Source of the DNA: Ligustrum vulgare
Taxonomy: Eukaryota; Streptophyta; Magnoliopsida; Lamiales; Oleaceae
Length of the DNA: 64,000 bases
Direction: 5' to 3'
Assembly: GCA_963555705.1 (NCBI GenBank)
Contig: OY743176.1
Coordinates: 43,167,026-43,231,025, forward strand
Shown: positions 32,950 to 46,048 of the stretch, piece after piece
Layout: the number at the start of each line of letters is the position of its first letter
Numbering within the stretch: the first letter of the stretch is position 1
The notes under the pieces: model-generated
The model's database searches: none
The model's input: only the letters and a program-made list of their open reading frames with translations
What the model was told of the DNA's origin: nothing
Position numbers and translations under genes: made by a program

Positions 32950-33722
32950 AATTTTTTTTCCAGCTTATTCTCTTGAATCTTGACCTCTTCTCCTACAAGA
33001 CGCCACCTCCCTCTTCCTTCCATCAACTCCCGCTTCTTTCCTCTAAAATCAATCACCAAAATTTTGATGTCCATCCTCTCGACAGAAGCAGAGTTTTTGC
33101 TCTGCATTTTAAAGCAGAGGCGGCGACCAATTGTGATCTACCTACGTTGCGACTATATAGCGGTAGTAGGGGTGGCAGTGCTCCTTCCTTAAAGGTTTAA
33201 TTTTTATGTCAGTTTTTCAGATCTAGGGTTTTTTCTATCAAGTGGGTTTACAAAAAGAAAAGGTTGAAACTCCTCATTGCTCTGTGCTGGTCCAAAATGT
33301 AGTCGGTGAAGCTTCTAAAACCCGTGAGGTGGTGAACGGTGGCAACGAGATTACTAATACTAATGGCACTTTGGTTAGAAAAAAATGCACATACAAAGGT
33401 CATTGAGACTTTGCAGACTTTCAACAAGATTTACCTTCATTTTATTCAGGTAAACTTTTGATTGAATGGTCTATAAGACGAGGTTTGAACAGGATGATAG
33501 ATCATATCGATTCTTACGTTTTTGATATTTTCTGGGCTCTTTTAGCGATTAGCTTGCAAAAAAATTGAGTAAAATGATTTATTAATATTTTCATTTAATG
33601 TAATTCTTGGCTCCATGTTAGTACCATTTATCTTTCTCGAATACGTCTCAAGAATTGAATAGATGTTGCAAATGCACATGACACCAATTTATGATTTCTT
33701 TAGTTTCTACTAGGAGAACGAC
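32950..33722. other. Flank without recognised gene
   Basis: A C/T-rich stretch at 32980-33060 resembles a plant 5' leader, and 33100-33480 has fairly balanced composition with short open frames of 70-75 codons, but no domain. Possibly the remains of a gene into which the upstream element inserted. Confidence 0.3.
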
Positions 33723-33999
33723 TGTAATACCCCGACTAAGAAAGCTTAAAAGAAATGATAGGTACTACTCATACCAATAAGATGCATCTTCTTTTCTGGA
33801 AGTCCATCGTTAGAAACTCCACAGTTAAGCATGCTTGACTTGGAGCAATTCTGGGATGGGTGACCTATTGGGAAGTTTTCTCAGGAAGCATCCATGTGAG
33901 GACAAAGCATGCTGAAAAAACTTGTGTTGGTACAATGGGGACAGTACGCCATCATCTAACGACTGGGACAACCTGTTAAGTGGGACTCGGGTCGTTACA
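33723..33999 (+). repeat. Cassandra-type solo LTR with 5S rRNA-derived promoter
   Basis: 277 bp starting TGTAATACCCCGACT and ending GGGTCGTTACA. The middle (about 33779-33895) is recognisably derived from plant 5S rRNA: AGTTAAGCATGCTTGA corresponds to box A (33823-33838) and GGATGGGTGACCT to box C (33854-33866). This combination defines the Cassandra TRIM family, whose LTRs carry a Pol III promoter. No second LTR is nearby and no clean TSD is visible. It is not a functional 5S gene. Confidence 0.88.
33823..33866 (+). promoter_or_regulatory. 5S-type internal Pol III promoter remnant
   Basis: Box A-like and box C-like words as in 5S rRNA genes, with the spacing of the parent gene roughly kept. 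Substitutions at the box A end (TTGA for TTGG) and after box C suggest decay. Confidence 0.6.
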
Positions 34000-36589
34000 A
34001 GACACGTGCTAGAAAAAGAAAATTATTAAGATCCTTTTTTTTTTTAATTGGTAGGAAGAAGATTAAAGGTGTGAAAGACAATAATTTGGTCAAGAATCAA
34101 AGAAGGGTTCGAAATCCTAGGTTTGCATTTTTACAGTCTCCTTCAATTACATCTCTTTGTGGCCAACTCTCGTACACATTTCTACATGAATTGATATGGA
34201 TTTCTATGGATGTTTGTTTATCTTGATAGTTAGACCACCCTAGTTCAGTGTGAATATGAATTTGCATTTGTGGACTACTTCACTTTTTGTATGTCTTGGA
34301 ACTAACCTAGTTTTACCACTTCTTAGATTCATATTAAATTATGATTTGAAAATGCCTTCACATAGTACATCACGTGGTAGTTTGGAAATGATACTATTAT
34401 GTTTTTTTTTTTTAATTGTTATTACTTGAGCACAAATCTGTCTTACAGAGATGAATTTTTCAAAATGTTTCTGCATTTGTCGAGAAAATTCTATCATTCT
34501 CAACAGTTGAGTTTTGGAATTCTCGACAGATGGTATGTTTCCTTCATTTACCCTTTCCCGAAAGTTTTTGACGTTCTATCATTATCGAAAGATGGTTATG
34601 TTTCCTTTATTCAATAGGCATTTTCCATTTCCCAACAGTTGTTCATGTTTCTGTCATTCTCTACAGATGAATTCTATATTCTCATCCTTATGATGTGTAT
34701 AATTTCTTATTTTTTGAAAGTGACCTCTACATTGTTTTGTTTTGCAGATGAGTTTTCCATTCGTATTAAGTGAGGAAGATCGAATTTAGACTCATATCTC
34801 CCAAAGAAGACAGTTAAAGTAGATTAAACTAGTGTTAGACCAAGATCTCTTGGTTTATTTATTTTTGTAAATTCGAATTTGAAAAACAACATGTGACATT
34901 CTGTTGGATAATATAACAATGGAATACTTTTTATTTTTGTTGGAGATTTATCCTAGCTTGTAGTATTTCTATGTGCAATGTCCACAATACTTTAATGAAC
35001 TCAATATTCAAAATGTCTTACATACTAACTTCATTATCTTTTCAATCAACTCAATATTCAAAATGTCTTCACACATTTGACGTGCTAGATTTTCATAACG
35101 AAAAATTAAACAACTATGCATACATTCGTTTATAATAGTGCAGGGTGTACTGGGTTAGCCAACAGTTCAACTATCGGGTTCGACGTTTGAAGTTTTTCAA
35201 GTTCGACAGATGACTAATCAAAAACGATAGTTAACACTGCGCGACTGGGATTCAAATGCAATTGTTGTTCTCAAATTCTTCATCAACAATTAAACTGTCG
35301 GTTAAAATTGCAACCACTTAAAGAGTTGCCTAATAGGAAACGGGACTTTGATCAAATTCTAGAAGAAGACACTTCACACATGCTGTTTCTTATCAATTTC
35401 TACATTGCTTCAAGGAACTTGTAGTTGTAGTGCAACCATTAAAATCACCAGTAAGTTACATTTCATTTGCTCATTGTAACTGTACAATTTTAATACATAA
35501 AATCAATAGATAATAACTTCTAGCAATTCTGAAATTTACTTAAAGGTATTACTTTAGTTCCCATATTTGAAGAATTGAACCGAGTCAGAATCTTTCCAAT
35601 TTTTAGAATTCATTTAGATATGATATCCTTGAAAAAATGATATTTAACTTAAATGTGTTTTGTTCTACCATGAAGCATGGAGTTTTCGCTTAAATGTATA
35701 AGTCACACGATTGTTGGTGTACTGGGATATTCAACTGCTCAATTGTTGGGTTCGACGTTTCAAAACAGCTGAGATCGATAGATGACTTATTGAAAACGAC
35801 AGTTATTACTGGGCGACTGGGTTTCAAAAACTAGGGTTTTTCTCAAAATTTTCATAAAAAATTATTGTCTTTTATCAATGCTCAACTACCACAATACTTT
35901 ATGACATGAAGAAAATCACAATAATGAAGGATCTTTATGCATTTATGAGGACATCTAAGTTGTCATCCTAGTCCAAATCTATTTTTTCAAGATCTCAATA
36001 AGTTTGACAGATGAATCATTAAAAAAAATCCAAGATATTTAGTGCCCCATATCCTATGTTATAACAACATTAAAATGCTTACCTTTCAAAATGGAATTTC
36101 AACCTTCAAATTCTATCTTCTTCAAGTGTTAATGGAGATGGTGTAAAAAATCTTGAGTGCAAGGATTTATTACTCAAATGAAACCCAAAAAATATATTAT
36201 TGCAATTTTCTATTTATTTTAAGAATTAATGTTTTTCTCTAAAGCTTTTATCCATTGTTTAAAACATTTGTCCATTAGTTTTTCGTGGGATTTGATGTAC
36301 ATTACATCAATCACTTTTTGATTCAACGTGATTATTACAAATTTTGTCATCTAGTGATGTTAGGGGTAAAGTGGACATTTCATGGCCAAAATTAGTCATT
36401 TTTAGCACATTTTGAAAAGTCGTCAAATTTTTTGTGTATTATGCATTTTGATGGCATCCATGCAAAACTCCCTTTATTATATGGGCCTTTAAAAGTTTGG
36501 GGTTATTTTTTCCAAAAAAATAAATAAATGTTGGAGCCCCTCATATTTTGGAGGCCCTAAACAGGCCAGCTCTGTTTTAAAAAGCTAGT
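34000..36589. other. Non-coding region with local duplications
   Basis: No coding domain recognised. 34460-34690 holds three to four diverged repeats of '(c)tcattctc.acagatg...tatgtttcctt'. 35140-35290 and 35714-35866 are a diverged ~150-bp duplication ('tactggg', 'caactatcgggttcgacgtttgaa', 'gatgact', 'gcgactgggattcaaa'). The rest is AT-rich. Confidence 0.45.
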
Positions 36590-36856
36590 GAACTTCAAAT
36601 AAATAATTTCTTAAAAAGCATTAATTACTTCTTAAGCACTTAAAAAGATCACCGCATCCGTCCAATTGTCCAGTCTTTAATAGTAATCCATACAACAAGC
36701 TAAGATCTAGAAAATGTTGTGCTGGCAACCTAAGACATTTTCTTGTAACCAATCTAGTGATTATATGTTTACACTAAACGTAATTAGGGTAGAGATATTA
36801 GACTTGGGTCAACCCAAGTCCGGTCTAACTAATTGGGGTTAGACACTATTACAACA
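36590..36856 (-). repeat. Probable 3' LTR of the old copia element
   Basis: On the minus strand a polypurine-like CAAGTTGGAGAT (36857-36868) precedes TGTTGTAATAGTGTC. The start of this LTR resembles the one at 57277 ('caattagtt(a/g)g', 'ttgggtt'). The far end was not fixed. Confidence 0.45.
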
Positions 36857-39493
36857 ATCTCCAACTTGTATATGATCCAATTTCAGATGCTTAATTATTG
36901 TTTTTGTATGTGACCCGTCAGGTTTCATTCACGATGGCAACATCGTACTATTTTTTGTTCCAATCTGATAAGAATAAGATTAATTGAAATCCTTCGATTT
37001 ACCAAGATTGATTAATTTACGTCACAATCCAAAATTGATGTCTAGCAATGTATCAAGGCAATCCATGTGAAAGGAAAAGTTATGTGTCATGACAAAACCT
37101 ATTTATGTACGGTTACCGTGGAAATATAATCACTTCATCAATATAACACAATTGGTTAAGAGATATGAACCGCATCAATCTCATATCAACCAATTATGTT
37201 ATTCACCTCTTCTCTTAATTGATCTTATTGTAAGCGAAAACACCTTTTCAACTCATAACTTCACCTCAGTCGAGGACCTTACATCAGCTTAAGTGGGTGA
37301 AGTACATGTTATAATCTCCTACTATCCAGGAGTAACGAATTCTCATGTTGGGCATACACAACCTTCATATGACTCTTACTATACCCGTACGACGTCATCT
37401 TAGTGACTCCCTCCCGATATACAACATCAACGCTCGCCAAAGTATAGTAATCCTCACAAAAGATTCTATGATGTCCCCAAATCAAAGGACCAAATTCACA
37501 ACCGCGCATTAGAGATTCACCACTGACGCTTGGTAGTTATCCATGTGGAATCTCTAGGCGGGTCATCTAATGCTTTTTTCATCTAACAATGCATCCACGT
37601 GTTCATTCGAATGTCCCTCTATATTGTAGCTTGTAAGAGAAGCTACTTTCTTCATAAGAAATAAATGCAACACATGCTAGTCTAACCAAACAACAATATC
37701 TGTATCTTGTTGTTACTTTGACTAAAGACAATTTCAGAATAAGTTATTAATGACTCGTATCTCACAGTCACAGCACCTTGTGACTTACAAGTTACCTAAA
37801 CTTATTCTACGACTTTATTATCTAAATAATGAGTTAAACTCAATGTAATAATAGATCTACCCTTATTGAAACAATGATAATATGTGTCATGCTATATCAA
37901 CGATTGGATTTAGAGCAAAACATTGATATACTCCCACTAGATCCAATAACTCACATGTCCCATGAGTTCATATGACAATCACATTCCTATTGGGATAGTG
38001 GTTTTACATGTTGATCTCTTATGTGTGACTCTTCACATATTCAACTTTCTTAAGGTAGGGCATGCATTCTATTTTCTACAATCTTCGACTAAGATAATAT
38101 AGTCCCTCAATACATTCTCAGATCATCGATGAGACCCAGTTCCTACGCTTGCGTGATGACTTCATTGTTGTTACAGTACTCATTATTGGAGCTATGATTC
38201 TAGGAACACTTATAGTTCACTAATGAACTTAACGATTGAGATTGCTTCACAAACATCTATGTATTTGGTCTCGGTTGTATAGCTAGCAGCCTCTCTTGTT
38301 TAAACCAGTTCAAACTGACCACACCACTACTATGAGTTAATTAACAATCAGATTGAATATTTCCTTCATCCTTTCCTAGACTGAAGGATGGTATCTCTAT
38401 ACACAAAGACTGTAAGTCTACATTTCTCCTCGTGTATATTGTATTCTTATTGATTCTCAAGTACTCAATAATACAAAATGTGTCATACATTGTATCGCGT
38501 TTAAGAAGATTTTATTATCAATCAATAAAGTATCTTCTCCATATCATTCTTTCTCAATATGTGTTCTAATTACCATTTTGAGAAGATTAGCCCCAAAACT
38601 TTTGGGATAGAATCCTACATTGGAATCATTCATACTAACCCCATTAGCATTTTATCTATGTAAATTGATTGAGAAAATAAAAACAACCTTCCAGATTTAT
38701 CTCTATAGATTCTGGTTCCCAAAGTGAAAGTCTTATTTCTCATCCATCATGGAGAAATTTTAAATGATTACACTTTCTCTTTCACGGTTAAAGATTTAAC
38801 TTTCGATCAATAATATGTCATTTATACATAGTATGAGAAATATTGAACACTCCCACTAACCTTTTATATACATACACTCTTTATCTTCAACTTCTGATAA
38901 AATCAAACATTTTGATTATCTCATCAAAAATGAAAAATCTAGCTCTCTGAGACTTGCTTTAATTTATAACTAGATTCTTTAGCTTGCATACTATGTTTGG
39001 ATATTTGGATTCAAAACCTTTGTATTGTGTCATACACAAATCTCTTGTCAAGATTTCCTTCAAGGAATATGATTTGATATCCATTTCAAAAATCTCATAA
39101 TCAAAGCATGTTGCACCTCAAGCAAAATCCGAATGGATTCAGAGTATACATATTTACAACCTTAGGGTCTTACCAATTTCAGGCGGATCAAACAAGTTCC
39201 AAAACCTATTTTTATCTCGGATTCCATGACTTCCTGCCATCTCATTTAGTCAACTTTTGACTTAGCTTCTATGTAAATCTAGGCTCATTATCCGTGATGA
39301 CTAATATAATATTAGCAATTAGGGATGTGTAACTCAATGGAGTATACATGATCCTATTATCTTTACATGGAGCTAGTGCGTTCTCAATTATCACTACGTC
39401 CCGAGTAGCGTACGCGTTCCAAGCATTGATCTATGCATCATCCAATGTAAGCACGTATTCTAGCTTAAATAATTGATTATATATATATATATA

Positions 39494-39526
<33 letters not shown>

Positions 39527-39675
39527 TTTAATGAACTATTTCGTGTTCTACTTTTACTCCCACAGTCTTCTCTTAAATGAACTATTTCTCCAAGATATTG
39601 ACAAAATTCGAGATAGACTTTCTTTCTCGATAGGAACGCATATATAATATCCAACCATCTTTTTGGACATCCCAC

Positions 39676-39759
<84 letters not shown>

Positions 39760-42700
39760 CTAAGGCTATTACTTATCCAAATTTAGTATACTTCTAATAA
39801 GTTTTGAGGTCTTAAGTCTTAACGAGAGGAAGATTAGAAAATTTAAATCCATATCTTATATGGACCTTCATCAACTGATTATCATGAAACACGAAAAAGT
39901 GTGTAACATAAAGTGTTCTGTGCAAGGCTCCAAAAACTATTTTGGAGATTCTATGTGGCTTCATCAATGATTGCATCAATTGCAATCTTTGTCCTTTCAG
40001 ATCCAGCATTGTGCCGAGGAATATGTGAAAGAGTTATCTATGCGAAAATTATGTTCTCATAACATAATCTTGAATTCAATCACTTTAAATAATTCTTCAC
40101 TTTGATCAAATCTATGTACTTAGAATATTTTTCTCATTTTGGCCTTCTAATTTATACATGTATTATTTGAACTATTCAAACTCTCATATTTAAACTTCAT
40201 TATAAATAACAATGACTATTAAGGTTATTTAATGATTAAACACCACTCTAACATATGCCCATTTACATTCGAATGTAACAGGCTCAGTGGATCAATCATC
40301 CAACTTTTCCCTTTTTCAAACTGACTTGTTAATTTACCTCCAATGTGAGATATACATATATCTCTATTAATTGAATTAGTCAAGTGTCAGATTTAAGTAT
40401 GACTTCTTTTATGCCTTATCAATATTCATAATGTAGACTATTTGTTATTTACCTAATTTTCATAGTATCCCATCTAAATTAACGAATAACTATTATTCTT
40501 AATTAAAGAGGAATTACTTCATGTCCAAACATGAAATGGAAGTGTTGTTCTTTATAAGAAATGTAATTAACAATTTTTCTAATTTCAAACTTGAATGAGA
40601 AGGCAAGGATCGATGATCGCTTCTTAAGTTGTTCACGCAACATTTGCATTATTACGTACATATAGGTCTCTCACCCTTTTCACAACTTTCAACCTTTAGC
40701 CATTGTATATTATCAGTATCTAATACTCGATTGGCTAAATAGTTATTTAGTCTTTAACCTCTATCAAACAGAAAGCTGAAGTAAAAGATTCATCAAACTT
40801 TCCTTTCTTGACCTAGAGCTAAAAATCCCTCTGATTGCTCCATGTAGATTTCTTCATTCAAATCTCCATTTAGAAAAACTATTTTTACATCCATCTGATG
40901 TATTTCAAGATTTCGCAAAGCTACGATTACAATTATCATTCGGATATAAGTTATTATTGACATACGAGAATGAGTATCAAGTAATCTAAGCCTTCTTTTT
41001 GCTTATAACCTTTGATTGCTAGCCGAGCTTTATATTTATCAATGGAGCCATCCACTTTCATCTTCTTCTTGAAGATCCACTTGTGGCCAAGAGGTTTACA
41101 GCTCAGTCGAAGATCTACTAATTCCTAGGTGTGATTCTATTGGATAGAATCTATTTCACTCTTGATGGCTTTTTTCCACATATAACCATCTGGAGAAGAT
41201 ATAGCTTCTTTATAGCTTTGTGGATCATTCTTCATCAAATATGTGAGAAAATCAAGGCAAAACGTGTTAGAAGTTTTGGTATTTTTACTCCGTCTAAGCT
41301 CATCATCACCTTCTTCAATTGGATCGATATTGCTACCAGAAGTAGTAGATTCCAGAACACATTTAGTAGAAGTTAACTACCTCGAAGATTTACAAGGAAA
41401 TATATTCTCAAAAAATTATGCATTCCTAGATTCCATAATCATGATCGGGTGAAAATCATGAACATTCGAATAATGCACAAGAAATCTATATGCACTAGTA
41501 TTTTGTGCATAACCAATGAACACACAGACAATTGTCTTAGGTCCAATCTTGACCTTCTTAGGAGGAGGCACCGTAACTTTTGCAAGATACCTCCACATTC
41601 GTAAATATTTATACGAAGGTGTACAACTTGTCCAAAGTTCATAAGGGATCTCATCCATATTATTTCTTAACACTTTATTCAAGATGTAATTTAAAAAAAG
41701 AATAGCTTCTCCCCACATGTTCTGTGGTAATCCAAAACTAATCAACATAGAATTCATCATTTCTTTTAAAGTCAGATTCTTATGCTCAGTAATTTCGTTC
41801 TGCTAAGGTGAATAAGATGTAGTAGTTTTGTGAATTATTCCATATTTACACAAAAATCACGAAACAGTGATTTATATTCACCACCATGATCACTCCGTAG
41901 CACCTTTATTTCTTGATAAGTTGATTTTCAACTTCATTCTTATAAAGAATGAATTTATTGATAACTTCGTCTTTGCTTTTAAGCAAGTACACATAGCAAT
42001 ATCCCGTGCTATCATTGACAAAAGCAATAAAGTACATATTGTCGTCTCGTGTTTGGACAAATTCCAAGTCATACACATCACCTTGCCTTTACCAAGCACT
42101 TCATAAGTTGTAGAGTTTCCATAAACAACTTTTCACCATTCGTAACTAGTACAAAAGTTGTGAACATGCTCCTGTTGGAGAAGATATGGCAAGTGGCCCT
42201 AGTATCCAGCCACCACTCCTTTGGGTTAGAACCAACCAGGTTAAACTAATCATCGCTGTAAGGTTTCAGTCAAACATGTAATCTAAGAGATGATCTCTTT
42301 GATTTTCGACCATATTAGCCTGGGGATTCTTCTTGTTATCCCTCCGCGATTGATGAAAATCTACCGATCGATGCCCAACTTTGTTACAGTTGTAGCACTT
42401 TCCATTGAACTGGAACTTAGGTTTCTTTCCTACCCCACCTATAGGCTTCAATTGAGACCCTTTCGTAGCCCGCTTTTTGTCTTTCCAATTTCCGTTACCC
42501 AATTTTCCTTTAAAGGATTGACCTTTCTTGGTGCCAGAACTCTGTCCGTTCTCCAATACATTAGCCTTCTTAGAGTAAGATTTCTCTGGCATACATTTAG
42601 CGTGTTTGTTCTTCTCCTCAATGTGCAGCTTGATAATTAAATTCTCGAAAGTTATCTCTTTCTTCTTATGCTGCAAATAGATTTTAAAAGCCTTCAACTG

Positions 42701-42795
42701 AGGAGGTAGCTTGTGAATAGCAGTAGCTACATGTAGAGATTTTGACATAGCCAAACCCTCAGCATGCATTTATTGCAAAAACTTGGTACTCCTGC
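36857..42795 (-). pseudogene. Old Ty1/copia pol region, 3' part (minus strand)
   Basis: Read right to left: gag C-terminal half with a mutated knuckle C-YN-C-NKVG-H-RSVD-F, last Cys lost (42266-42769); integrase C-terminal part (41416-41760: GLPQNMWGEAILFLNYILNK, later KKVKIGPKTIVCVFIGYAQN); start of RT near 41020-41160 (AIKSEIDSI, KPLGHKWIFKKKMKVDGSI); RNase H trace near 38225-38300 (YTTETKYIDVCEA); then a long 3' untranslated part (36870-38000) that matches 56690-57100 in reverse. Stops and frameshifts are frequent. (TG)n at 39494-39526 and (TA)n at 39679-39755 interrupt it. The 5' part of gag lies at 52477-52988, beyond the nested gypsy element. Non-functional. Confidence 0.75.
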
Positions 42796-42800
42796 ACTTG

Positions 42801-43651
42801 TGATGAGATCCAGGAAATTCAGATCTCGATGCACGTACTAGTGGGACCCATGACAAGATCCAATACCAAGTAGGTTCAAGATTCGAGGCTAAACAAAGTG
42901 AATAAAGTCAAGAAAAGAAGTCACGAATCAAGTTTTGGATTGAATCAAGATTTGGGTAGAATCAAGACATGGATTCAATTAAAGCTTTGACATAGATAAA
43001 GTCTGAATTTGAGGTTCATTATTTCTTGAAGAATTGTACCCATTTTTGTCTAGTTTCCAACGCATATTGAATCACCTCAATCGGATATCAAGATCAAAAG
43101 TTATGACCAAAATACTGAAGATGACACGTGCAGAATTTTTGGTCACCCACGCGAACTAGTGCGTGATCGCGAGGCGATCGTGAGGATTTCCTCCACGCGA
43201 TAGCTTTCCTGGTCAGAATGCAAATTTTTGAGAGTTTTTCTTTTAAAATTGAACCTTTTTAGTTTTTTTTTTTTCTTTTGGGTACTATAAATAGACCCAT
43301 TTGAAACCCTAGAAACATTAACTTTGATGATGTTCATGTGAATGCTCTCTTGTGAGGCTCCTCTCTTTGGGTTGAGATAAAATACCCTTGTTACTTTTGT
43401 TTCTCTTTGGAAATTAATTAACTTTTCTTGAGTATATTTTATTCTTGTGTTGTTATTTATTTTTCGCCACCTTGAAATTTGTTTAGTTGATACTTATTGG
43501 GCTTGGTTTTTTAATCAATGAATTTTGGGTCGGTGTTAGATTTAAACTTGGGTTAAGGTGTTCTATCCTTTATTTATCATTTTAGCTTTCTTGGAGTGAT
43601 ATTGAATTGTTGTGGAAATTTTTGATCATTATACCAAGGGGGTTTGCATCA
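42801..43651 (+). repeat. 5' LTR of RT-less gypsy copy 2
   Basis: 851 bp, TGATGAGATCC to GGTTTGCATCA. A TATA box (TATAAATA, 43286-43293) is followed by the leader. A CG-rich cluster lies just upstream (43143-43205, with GCGATCG words), where copy 1 has its GTCGAC cluster. Confidence 0.9.
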
Positions 43652-44527
43652 TTTGATATCAGAGCTCGACTCTAATTTCGTAAACCTGTCTTTACTATGT
43701 TGTTGTTATTATTCTTGTTATCTAAAAAAAATGAAAATCGAAAAAAAAATTGGGGAAATTCTATGTTCTTAAGATATTTGTTGATTCCATGTAATGGGTA
43801 TTTTGATTGTGAGTTTGTTGGGGGAATTCCATTATTCATTCACTACCTACACTTTTCAAATTGTGTACTCAACGTGTTTGATAAAATGTCTCAATGAAAA
43901 TACTCCATTAGTGATTTGTTGTTCAATGCCCATATATTGCTAATTAGTGTGGGTTATCCAATTCCCATTATTGAGATTGTGTTATCAATATTTTATCTCA
44001 TATATCACTTGCTCCATACATTGGGCAATTATTATTCATTCATTCCTTACAACATTTGAGTTGTTGGGGATTTATCATATAACTACATTATATCCTTTCA
44101 AGGCCACTTCAAGATTGAGTACAAAGTGTTTGTTAAATTGCCTCATTTAAAATTACACTCTTTGTGCTTATTGCTTTACATCTATGCTTATCTATTACTT
44201 GTGGTTATTCAATCCCATTATTGAAATTGTGTTCCTAGCATCTTATCCCACATAACAATTGTTCCTTTGAGTGTATAGAAAGCACATAAATTCCACTTGC
44301 TATTGTGTATACTTGTTATAAATTCCTTCTTCCTTGTTTGTGATTTCTTTGACTCCAGAAGAATTATACTTTGTGGTTTAGTTAATTACCTTCCTTGGAG
44401 AGCTTGAGAAAGAGAACTATGAATGGAAAAGGCAAGAGTGGTGAGCTCATTAGAGGGTAAAAGCCTAAATTGAGTGAAATCCGAGTAAAAAATATTCTTG
44501 TGAGAACACTTTCACACTTGCACACCA
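43652..44527 (+). other. Leader of RT-less gypsy copy 2
   Basis: It contains the primer site and no long reading frame of its own. Phrases match the leader of copy 1 in reverse complement ('gtggttattcaatcccattattgaaattgtg'). Confidence 0.7.
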
Positions 44528-46039
44528 TGTCCATTTCCAATGCTCAAACTCAAGACTTGAAGGAGATGTTGCAAAATATTTCAACCACCATGACTAGACA
44601 CATGAATGATATTGAGGGAAGGTTGGAAAGGTTAGGAACAAAAGGGGAGAGTACATCAACTAGGCGTGATGAAGAAGGAAGGGATAGTAGAAGAAGGTTG
44701 ATGGACAAATTTGGGAACAAGTTGATGGAAAAATTTGGGAACAATTTGTATAGAGATGGTAGTAGGGAACAAAAGGGAAGAATGGAAAGGGAAAATAGGA
44801 GGAGAGTGAAGGATCAATGTGGGGATATTATGATTAATGATAAGTATGTTGAAGAAAATTGGAGAATGGGTAGAAGAAGAAGATGATGGGTAGAGAGGAG
44901 TGGAGATATGATGGATGAGAAGGTTGATTTTGAGAAAATGAATACTCCATCATTCCATATGAGGGGAGGTAGTGAAAGTAGAGAGGTAGCGAAAGTAGAT
45001 GAATGCTAGGCCACCAAAATCTTTGGCACATACTAATGAGATAGAAAAATATGGAGAAGATACTTTCTACACTAGATGCCTTGTGGGGGATAGAGCATAT
45101 AGTCTCATTATAGATGGGGAGAGTGACACAAATTTGGTGAGTGCTAGTAGTAGGGTGGAAAAATTGGGATTACCTGCGATGAAACATCCTAATCCTTATG
45201 TGTTGCAAAGGTTGGGTGACTATGGGGAGGTGAGAGTGAGTGATCAAGTTCTTCTTACTTTCAACATTAGAACCTATAGTGACCAAGTGTTATGCGATGT
45301 AGTTCCTAAGCACACTACACACATAATTTTGGGGAGACCTTGGAAAGATGATAGTAGTGTGGCACATGATAAGAGGAAGAGCCGGTATGGCTTCCAATTA
45401 AATGGGAAAAAGGTGGTGATCCTATATTTGAGTTTGGAGTAAGTGCATAAAGATCAAATGAAACTCACGAAGGAGTTTGAGGAGGAAAGGGAAAATAGGA
45501 AATCAAAAGAAAATTCACCTGAGAAAATTGATGTCAACACAAAAGTGAGGTCAAATGAAAAAGAGAGAGTTGAGGCCACGACCCTAGAAAAAGGTGAGGA
45601 ATTGAGAGTTGGAGCCACGACTCCAAAAAAAGAAGAGGCGAGAGAAGAACCAAGAGTTAAGGTTCGTACCTCAGAAAAAAGTGAGGGAGTGATGAGTGCC
45701 ACAAAGCAAATTGAGAGAAAAGATCACACAAAAATGTTCTTTGCTCTTGAATATTCTAATGATTCCCTTCCTAGTTTGGTTACTTTTTTGTTACAGGAGA
45801 TCGTGAGGCCAACTTATCAAAGCAACGAGGAACTTCAAAGTCATGCCTTGTTGAAGAAATTCAAGGAAACATTTTCCTACAACAACAAATGCAACCAAGG
45901 TCAAGAAAATGAAATAACCAATGCAACATCTAGGAGGTATGCTCCTAACAATTCTTTGAATGCAAGGTTATTATGTTTCGAATATATTAGAAGGTTGTAT
46001 AATGTTGATATGGATTTGACAAGTGTATCTTTGACTAGT
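44528..46039 (+). pseudogene. RT-less gypsy frame, 5' part: gag leader, protease-like domain, linker
   Basis: An N-terminal leader (MSISNAQTQDLKEM, 44528-44886) lies in the position where gypsy gag begins; the gag core is absent. After stops, the protease-like domain follows (44999-45442) with DGE in the context SLIIDGESDTN in place of D-S/T-G and HIILGRPWK, as in copy 1. A Glu/Lys linker continues (45443-45720), then SLPSLVTFLLQEIVRPTYQ joined to ATSRRYAPNNSLNARLL with RT and RNase H missing (about 45760-45970). The frame is cut at 46039 by the palindromic element and resumes at 50253. In copy 1 this is one open frame. Confidence 0.8.
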
Positions 46040-46048
46040 GAAAATGTT

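Noticed and set aside
33781..33895. A possible 5S rRNA gene
   Set aside because: Too many substitutions and indels, and it is embedded in an LTR with TGTAATACC..CGTTACA ends, as in Cassandra elements.
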